Below, in pieces: positions 26,701 through 35,700 of a stretch of 64,000 nt of DNA. Each line of letters begins with the position of its first letter. Position 1 is the stretch's first letter. The translations under genes were made by a program, and so were the position numbers. The notes under the pieces were generated by a model, which worked only from the letters and a program-made list of their open reading frames with translations, did no database searches and was not told where the DNA came from. The stretch lies in contig NC_065921.1 in assembly GCF_024586455.1 (NCBI RefSeq), positions 1,488,001-1,552,000 on the forward strand, written 5' to 3'. This stretch comes from Bactrocera neohumeralis (lineage: Eukaryota; Arthropoda; Insecta; Diptera; Tephritidae).

Positions 26701-29700
26701 GTATGTTTTCATTGTATTCTATAAAGTTTAACTCGGTTTATTTTATCTTATCTTGTTATTGTTTTTAATTTGACTTTTGTTTTGCATTTGCTAAAACAAT
26801 GCAATGGCTTCCCTCGATTCTCGCTCACTGCAATCATACATACATACACATACAAACATGCAAATGCCTACTAGCTACGTGCATATATAAATTACTATTT
26901 TACTTTAGTTGTTGCCAGCTCCATAATTTCCAACACATACCATTGTTTGTTGTTAATGCTTGCTTCTTCTTTTCTACTGTCGCTCCACAAATATTCACTA
27001 TATTCACTATGCGTCCAATATGGTTATTTGCTATCGGCGAAAATCTGTTGCAGCCCCATTTACTTTGCTACTGTTGTTGCAACATTTAGCAATCACACTA
27101 TGAAATGAAAATGGAAAACGCCCGCAAATAACAAGTTTTTCCATTTTCTTCGATTGTAAAGTGGAGCGTGTCTTTAATACTTCCAACCATCATTTCGCCT
27201 CTTCATCGCTTTGAAACGAACATCCGTGTTCACCAATAAGTTTGCAGATGGGAATTATGTTGAATACAGTGGAGTTGAGTGAGCCAAATGGATATAAAGT
27301 GGCGGTAAAAGTTCCATAAATTGTGCCGCCACATGGACTTTTGGCGTGATGCTTCTACAAAAGAGTTTCGCACACTTACAGTTTTGCTCCATTGCAATAT
27401 ATAATATTGGTTGACTTCGTTTCTTCGTTTCGCCGTTTCCCCGTTTCCCCGCTTGCCATCTTTGCGCGCTGCATACAAAGTTCTTGTCAAAAAATTTATG
27501 TGTAAAAACAACAACATAGTTACTGGCGTTCCTAAATAAAAGCGGCAGCGGCAAATTATTGTCTAAAATCTTTTGTGACGCATACCTAAATAAAAGTGGC
27601 TGAAACACTGTGGGTTGAAAAATCCGATTTTGACAGCCCGTTAAGAAATAATTTTTGGAATTTTCCTTAAATTAAAATAACAATAAAACTTTGCATGAAT
27701 AATGCCGTTGAAGTGTACCATTTTATGACCAAATTTTTCCAAAACGAAACTGTTCAAGCCGAATATGAAGACCCCAATGCCTATAGTTGACTTTTTTCCG
27801 AAAATATCGGTCAATGTGTGAGATATATAATTGAAAATCGGAGAGAATCCTTTCTTGACTTTTTACCGTCTATATTGGCCAATGTGTGGGTTATCTCAAT
27901 GAAATGAGAGAGCGTGTTTGTGCCTAAAATGGATAAAATCGGCGGAAAGTTTGACCTAATAACTAATATCAGGATTATCAAAAAATCGGCTGACTTTATT
28001 CCATAAGATTGGTGATGGTATGTGGGGTGCCTTAATGAAACCCAGAGAGCATTTAATTAGTAAGTGGCATTTAAGGTATTGGCTAAAATTGATAAAATCG
28101 ATTCAGGTTGATTTAGTATTATGTCCGCTTTGATGGTAATCTATTCACGAGTTCGTCGATCAATGAGGTCCAACTTCTTCACTCATTTTTCAATATTGCC
28201 AACACCTGGCGGTATGTAGCTGGCTGTGATGCTGGCTAGTTACAAGAGTATAAAGTGTTCAGCTACACCCGAACTCATTCCTTGCTTATCTTTTGAAAAT
28301 ACTTTATTTTATACAATAAATACTTGTTGGTTAACCCTTCTGCACAAATTGAGATTGTACCCCTCATAAACAATTTGTGGGTCAATATGACCCAATACCA
28401 AAAACACGTCAGTATGGTAAAATTATAATGGCAAACTCATTTTTTTATTATTCAAACATAAAATTAACAAATTCAAAATTGTTTTCAATAGGAGTCAGTA
28501 AAAAATACATCAATTCTGACAATTTATACACATAACTGCCTTTACACTATGTTGTTTGCATATAAATTTCAAGCATTTATCGCAACGAACTGAATGCTTG
28601 TTGGAGTTTTTAGTATGTGGACAATAAAAACACCTTTGTCTCTTACCCAAGAAGCATAAAGGAGAATCTTGAGGCTGCACAACCGTGGATAAACTGGGAG
28701 TGTCTGCTGCGACTGCTTTCTGGATGTTTTCCACAACTCTTTTAGCAGAAGGGCCATAGGGCATTCGCTTTCGGCGTGCAATGTGCGGTGTTACCAAAGA
28801 TGTGGCCAAGTCTACTAAAAATAATCGCCGCTTAAAGTTTCTAGCTCTGTTCCATTCGGGATTAAGTTCGGTTCATATAACATATGCGTTATATCCCGAA
28901 ACATCGACCATATTGGAAAAGAGTGCAACTGGCCATCGTTTCGTTTGGCGTTTACATGTGCACGTTGCTACTAATTAGTCCAGCGCATCAACACCTGCTT
29001 TAGTCGCATTATAGTGATGTATTATTTCTGGTTTCTTTTTCTGATCATCTCTAGTCTCTGCCGAATGATGAAGAGTGCTCATTACAACAACGAATTTGTA
29101 TTTTTTTGGCATGTAGGTCACAACAGTCACATTTTGTGTGAAAAAGAATTCCGAATAATACTCTGGTTTTTTCCTGACGTCAATAGCTTGGAGGGGAAGA
29201 AACTTCTTGTTCTTTCTAACTGTTCCTACTACCGTTATTTTACGTCGTAGCCATTCGACAGCCAAATTGTAGGTTGTAAAAAAGTTGTCACACGTGACGG
29301 TATAACCTCTCCCCAAATTGCGTGTGAGATTTATAACTACATTTTCACCTAAAGAAAATATTTTTGTATTGTTTGTTTCAATGCTATTTTTCTCATGTTG
29401 ATAGCTTTTACCTTGGTTCTTTTCTGGCTGAGTATTTCTGGTCCTTCCTAGATAGACATCCATATTCCATGCGTAGTTGGACTTGGAATCGCAAAGAGCC
29501 CACATTTTTATGCCATATTTGGCAGGTTTGGAAGGTATGTACTGTCTAAAACAGCATCTTCCACGAAAAGGTACCAGCTGCTCATCGACGGTCACATTTT
29601 CATTTGGATTATACATCAGTTTAAGATTTTTGCTCCATTTGTCCCAAATATTTCTTATTGGAGCTAGCTTATCACGTAACCGTCTGACTTGGAAACACCA

Positions 29701-32700
29701 GCCATGATCTGCAGCCCAAAGTATGCTTCCAGTTCCATTATATCAATGATCTCCCACTTACTTTCATATAACTGCACGCCCTTGAGGTTGGTCATTTCAA
29801 CAATAATTTGTTTCAGTTCTAGTGAAATGAATAAATCGAAAGCACCTTTTATGCTAGCAACCAAGGAACGTGCGTGTTGTGAAGGGCCTGGTTTATTTGA
29901 AAGAATGCCTTCTTGTCGCATTCTGCTGCATTGCATTTGTTGAGGATCTTTATACCAAACAATCGTACCATCTTTTGCAGGAAAACATTCATTATTTCAT
30001 TGTGTTTCTCTGCTAAGTTGTTGATGTTTGCTGTATGTAGTAGAATACAGTTATCCCAGAGCAAAACAAAATTCACCAACTACATACATACATATGTACA
30101 TACATAGCATCAAAAAAAATCAGAAAATAAAGTTCAATACCGTTATCACTAGGCACCGCAAAATTCACAAATGAGCACTAGCACGCTTTTTCTCTTTAGT
30201 CACATTTGAGCATAAATTTTCTTGGTGGTCAAAATGACCCACAAATTGTATACGCGTATGAAAAGTTTTTAAAAAATTATGTAAACAAACTGGCTCGTCC
30301 TGGAAAAAAAATATATACGTACAACTCATTATAAGACTCAGACTGAGGATATCAAAATGGTTTTATAAGCAATTAGCCATCATAAGGCATGGTAATACGC
30401 GTTTGTTTCTTAAATTTGGGTCATTTTGACCCAATTTGTGCAGAAGGGTTAACATTAATAAAAGCAGCGAATTTGTCTTTTAAAAATGTTCGAAAAGGTT
30501 TATTTAGTTTATTACAACTAACAATAGGAAGTTTTAACAATAACAATGCTGTCTTAAAGTGAATAAAAACTTCTTTAGTTTTTGTGCTGGAAGTAATCCT
30601 TAAAAGTTAAAGGTACAGTTGTGACAAGCTGCCGCACCATTTGATGTTCACTGGTTCTACCCTTATGGAAATACATTGTAAAGTACACGATCACAGCGAT
30701 TACGACAGCTAGTACTATGACCGAACAAAGCATGCCACAAATCATATTTACCGCGGATTGACAGCAACTATATAGAAAAGAAAAAAAGTAAAAATCAATA
30801 ATTATATTATAAAGAGCTTAATGAAGTACTTGGTATTACTTTTTTTCTGCTATATACTAGTAAGTGGAAAACGATTTTTTCGTGACATAACCATTATTAG
30901 CTGGATACACTTCTCACATGCATGTCATCATATCATCATAATCAATCATCAATCATAGTCGGTATACACGAATAGAAGCCCAGGAATAGGATATCTCACG
31001 ACAATCTGACTGTACGAATCTTAACGAACCAGAATTTAAATCAAAAGAAGCCTCAGCAATATTCGGAAAAAATCTTTGAAGCATCTTCTACATATATTAA
31101 CATCAATAAGGAAAGATATTTTCTAATTGATATTAGTACTTAATCTTACTCGAACAAAAAAGCGATATTCGATTTTTTTAATTCAAAAAATTTTCTGAAA
31201 ATCTACTTTGGTGTTTAAGTAAAAGGTTAGGTGGGTTTTAGAGTTTATAAAAAAAATTGTTTAATTTTTTTTTAAATAAAATTGATTTCACAAAAAAATC
31301 AAAAGTCCAAAATTATTTCCACGAAGAAAATAAATTAAAATTTGAATTTTTGACAAACTTTGAATGAAAAAAAAGCAGATTATTTGGTCAAATTTATGCC
31401 ATGTATTTTCTAGAAATCGTGTTCACTTACTTATAAAATTGTGTTTTGGGCTAAAGGCGTTTAACATATGTAATTGCGAAGCGCTGCGCTGACGAGACTT
31501 GATGTGTGGAGCTTCTGAAGAGTCTATTAGAGTCTTCGGAGCGATTTGGAGCTTTGGGAGAACATTAGTAATTACATTACCCGGTAATTAAAGCTCTAAG
31601 TGCATTTGTTATCTAGCATTGATAGCTTTCACGTCACTTCAGCACTTTGCGCAATTGTCTCTAAGTTTTCACTTGCTCCGTTGCTGATCCTTTGAACGAA
31701 ATGTTTTAAAAAGTGTTAACCATAATTAAACAACTATTCAATACTTGAAAACATTAGGAACTTGAAAATACCAAAGACAAAATAGTCCTTTGTTTTACTT
31801 GTTAGATAATTTTGTTTGCTGGGGATTTCCACTTTTTGGTCTGTTTTAACAAAAAATGAAATTTAATAAACTGAGAAATGCTCAATTAGCTATTTGATTC
31901 CACCACAGATCCTTTATGACCCTTGTGCGCATTGAAATGGATTTATTGCTGATAATTGAGATAATTTTGAAATGTTGCCTTATACGGTCTTCCTAACTTT
32001 TCTTTGTCTTATATGTTTTGTTAGTATATTATTACACATAATTTCATTCAGTGTACTATGATTTTAATAAAGCAAAACTTACCAACACAAAACTTTTGCT
32101 GGACATTTGATACAATCCCATATAACGCTGCACATCTTGACGGTTTGTGTTAAAATAAATCAACGTTATACTAGTAGCCGACAAATAATTTTATTAGGTA
32201 GCACTATAAGCTTTTCGTGCACTCTAATTTCTAAACTGCTGCGGTTAATCACTGAACGATGTTTAACGGTCATGTAAATGTTTTCAGGTTTTACCTTTCC
32301 GTAAGTTTGGGAAATTCGTTATATCGTTGGCAAACGCAAACCGCAACTGTCGGGTCTCTCGAGTGCTATTTGCTATTTCTTTATTAAATACTCTAACCTG
32401 TGCGTGATACAAACGAAGATAGATAACTTCACATGACCAAACAATCGAGAAATGCATGCACTTAGCATTTGTTTTGAATTGGAATCTATATTTGCTGTAC
32501 CTAAAATGATATAATGCCTATCACCTAAGGGTTAAGTGAGAAGTTTCAATTATCGCACTTTTGTAAGATGCAAACAATCAAGGCAATCGTTGGATGTGAC
32601 AGATTGAGTTATCAGTGTTATTATACCAACAAATTTTGCATTTGTATATTTGTATATTCGTTGGTATAATAACATATGTGTGCATTGATAAAATAAGTAT

Positions 32701-35700
32701 TTGTTGACCATATGCGTACAGGTTTTGTCCGGAAAGTAATAGGACTAATTTTCTTCCGCCCCGACTATACTTCGAAGCGTGCGCGCACCGACTGGATCCG
32801 GTAGAGGGCGTTCCTAGCTAACGAACGAGCGTCTGTTTAGTTGTCTCCGAGCACCTGGAGAATCAGGGGAAACATTTTCGCGCGACGTGTTTTTGTGAGT
32901 GGTTCAGATGTACGCGATTAAATTCTGTGACGTTTGATATGATAAAGAAGGCTTCCCCAGATGTTGCTTTAGCAAGAACTGGTGTGTTTCGGTGGCATCA
33001 GGCCTTTTTGGAGGGCCGGGAAGAGATCCCTGATGAAGACCGGAAAAATGAGCAAATCCAAAGTGAAAACGATTTCATTGTCTTTTTTTTTTGAAATCAA
33101 AGGCAGCGTCCAGCATGAATTTGTTCCTTTTGAACAAACCGTCAACGTGAAAATCCTCAAGAGACTCAAACGAAGGGTCATTCGGGTCCGACAAGACATC
33201 GCAGCTGATGGGAAGTTGCACCAAGACAACGCCCCGGCTCACACCGCCTTTCGTTCTACTACTACTACTTTCCGGACAAACCCTGTAATATCACTATCGA
33301 TCGGCGCAAAAGTACCACATACAGGGGAGAACTGGAGCACTCCACTTGAAATCAATAATTAATGTTGTAGTGGTTATTTTCATAAGCACACACTTTTAGT
33401 TTATATAATTCATCAAAAGTACCCAATTTTATGGAATACGAAAAAATAAAATTAATATTACATATTATTACGATCTTGTAATACTATGATAAGCGAATTT
33501 ATACTTTATTTTTCCCCCAAGACCTCTATAAATTAAATACCCCTTGATGTAAGTTTGTCCTCCAGAACGGTTGTTTTACAAAATCTAAGAAATTTGATTT
33601 AAATATTGTAAAATTTTGTTTGCAGATTTATATAGATATACATAAGTGCATATTTAATACATTTTTCCAAAATTTTTTTTATTTTTTTCTAATTTAGGTT
33701 TGAAAAAATTACTCGCTCAGCATCCGTCAATATTTCTTGTGGACGGTGACTATGTAAAGGTGAATACTTATCAGCACGCTTCTGAGGACGAAAGCGGATT
33801 TGGCGGTCGACGTGATTACATTAAAGAGGCTAAAGACTACTTCAAAAACAAAATGCTGCAGTATGGCGTCGGTGTGGAGGTCCCAGTGCGTAGTCTATTG
33901 GGCCATCGTTCGCAAGCGTCACCACAGGTGCGGCATATATCAGGTGCGTAATTAAGTCAGGGAGTTTAGGTGTAAACGATATTTCGACGTCTATGTCCAT
34001 GTCTCTTTGTGACTTCAGGTCAGCATATAAAGGAATTCACCGAATTTTTGCAAAAGCATACGGACACGTTTAAAGTGGTAGACGATCATGTGATGCTTGT
34101 GGGATGCGAAGATATGACCGATTTGCCGGCACAAGAGCGTCTTCATTTGCCGCAGAGTAATATCGATACGAAAGCTACTCAGCAGATGTTGGATTTCTTT
34201 GCGCAATGCATCGAGACGAAAGGCCCCATTTTGGTGGATCAACTATTTCATTTATTGACGGCGCGCTTTCCACAAGAGCAATGGTTGCGCATGTTCAAAA
34301 CGCCCAACGATCTCTCAACCTTTCTTAAGCTCTTCTCTGATTGTTTTCACATACAAGCAAATCTAGTCACACTGCTGCAGAAGCCCAAATTGAGCGACTC
34401 CTATATACAGCAAGCGCAAGCGCGTTCGCGCGAACAATACAACTCAATGAACAACAACATTAACAACATGGCCGAGAAGAACCAGTCGCCACCACCGACA
34501 CAGCCGGCCTTGAGCGCCGTACAACAACGTTTGCAATCGCCAGCATTGCGTAGCTTTGCCAATAACAATAACATAAGCGCTTCATCGCCACAAAGCCCGA
34601 ATCTAAACAACTTAAGCAACAACAACAATAATTACAGCATTACATCACCGAATTTTAAGCTAAATGCGCCAGTATCCAACATTTCCAGTCCGTCGGCTGC
34701 GTCGGTGGCAGAGAATTCGGCGCAGTCACGTTCAGAACCCAACTCGGGCTTTGACAGTTTCATACAGATGACAGACGTACATCTAGACAACCTCTGTGAG
34801 CGCAATTGTCCTAGCCCAAACACTTGCTCGTCTTACGGTCAATCTGGCAACAATACTCCAGCGCCTGTGAACGGTCAAAGCAATCTGAATTTACTACAAA
34901 ACGTCGCCATACCCACACAGGTGCCTACCGAGCGTCCCAACAGTCTTAACCAGACGTTAAAGCAACGTGTTAATAATTTGGTAATACGCACATTGGCCGA
35001 GAATTATGAAAAAGACAAACAATCACTGGCTAATCAAGTGGGCAGTGCTCCCGTTGGTTACAACCCACAAAACTCTTCCACGCATTCAAGTCCTGTGCAT
35101 TCCAATAATATCAACGCCACCAATTCCAATCCCACTGCTACAGTCAACACGAATAATGCACAGCATTCTCCTAGTCACAATTACTTTGTCGGCGACACCT
35201 GGAAGATCAAGGTGCTGCAGAACACCACAGTTATTGCGAACGTGAAACATTCCATGTTTGTCACAGAAGCTATGTTGAAGTTTGCGCAGAGCAACCAGAG
35301 CATAGTCATATCTTTGGACTGTGAAGGCATCAATTTGGGATTGAAGGGCGAAATCACACTCATCGAGATAGGTACAACTCGTGGGGAAGCTTTCATCTTC
35401 GATGTCCGCACATGCCCTGAAATCATCAGCGACGGTGGCCTGAAGACATTGTTAGAGCATGAAAATGTCATCAAAGTCATACATGATTGCCGCAATAATG
35501 CTGCGAATTTATACCAGCAATTTGGTATACTCTTGCGTAATGTCTTCGACACGCAGGTAAGAAAATGTCCTAGTAAAAATATCCGCCGCAATAATTTGTA
35601 CGTGAAGTGTGTTACTTGAATTTCGCATTTATTTTTATAGGCAGCGTATGCTACTGTGCAGTACCAGGAGACAGGCAAACAGGTATACAAGGCGAAATAC

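Noticed and set aside
27230..27608. Overlapping minus-strand open frames of 95 and 117 residues
   Set aside because: They overlap in different frames over one patch, with no domain and no conserved pattern.
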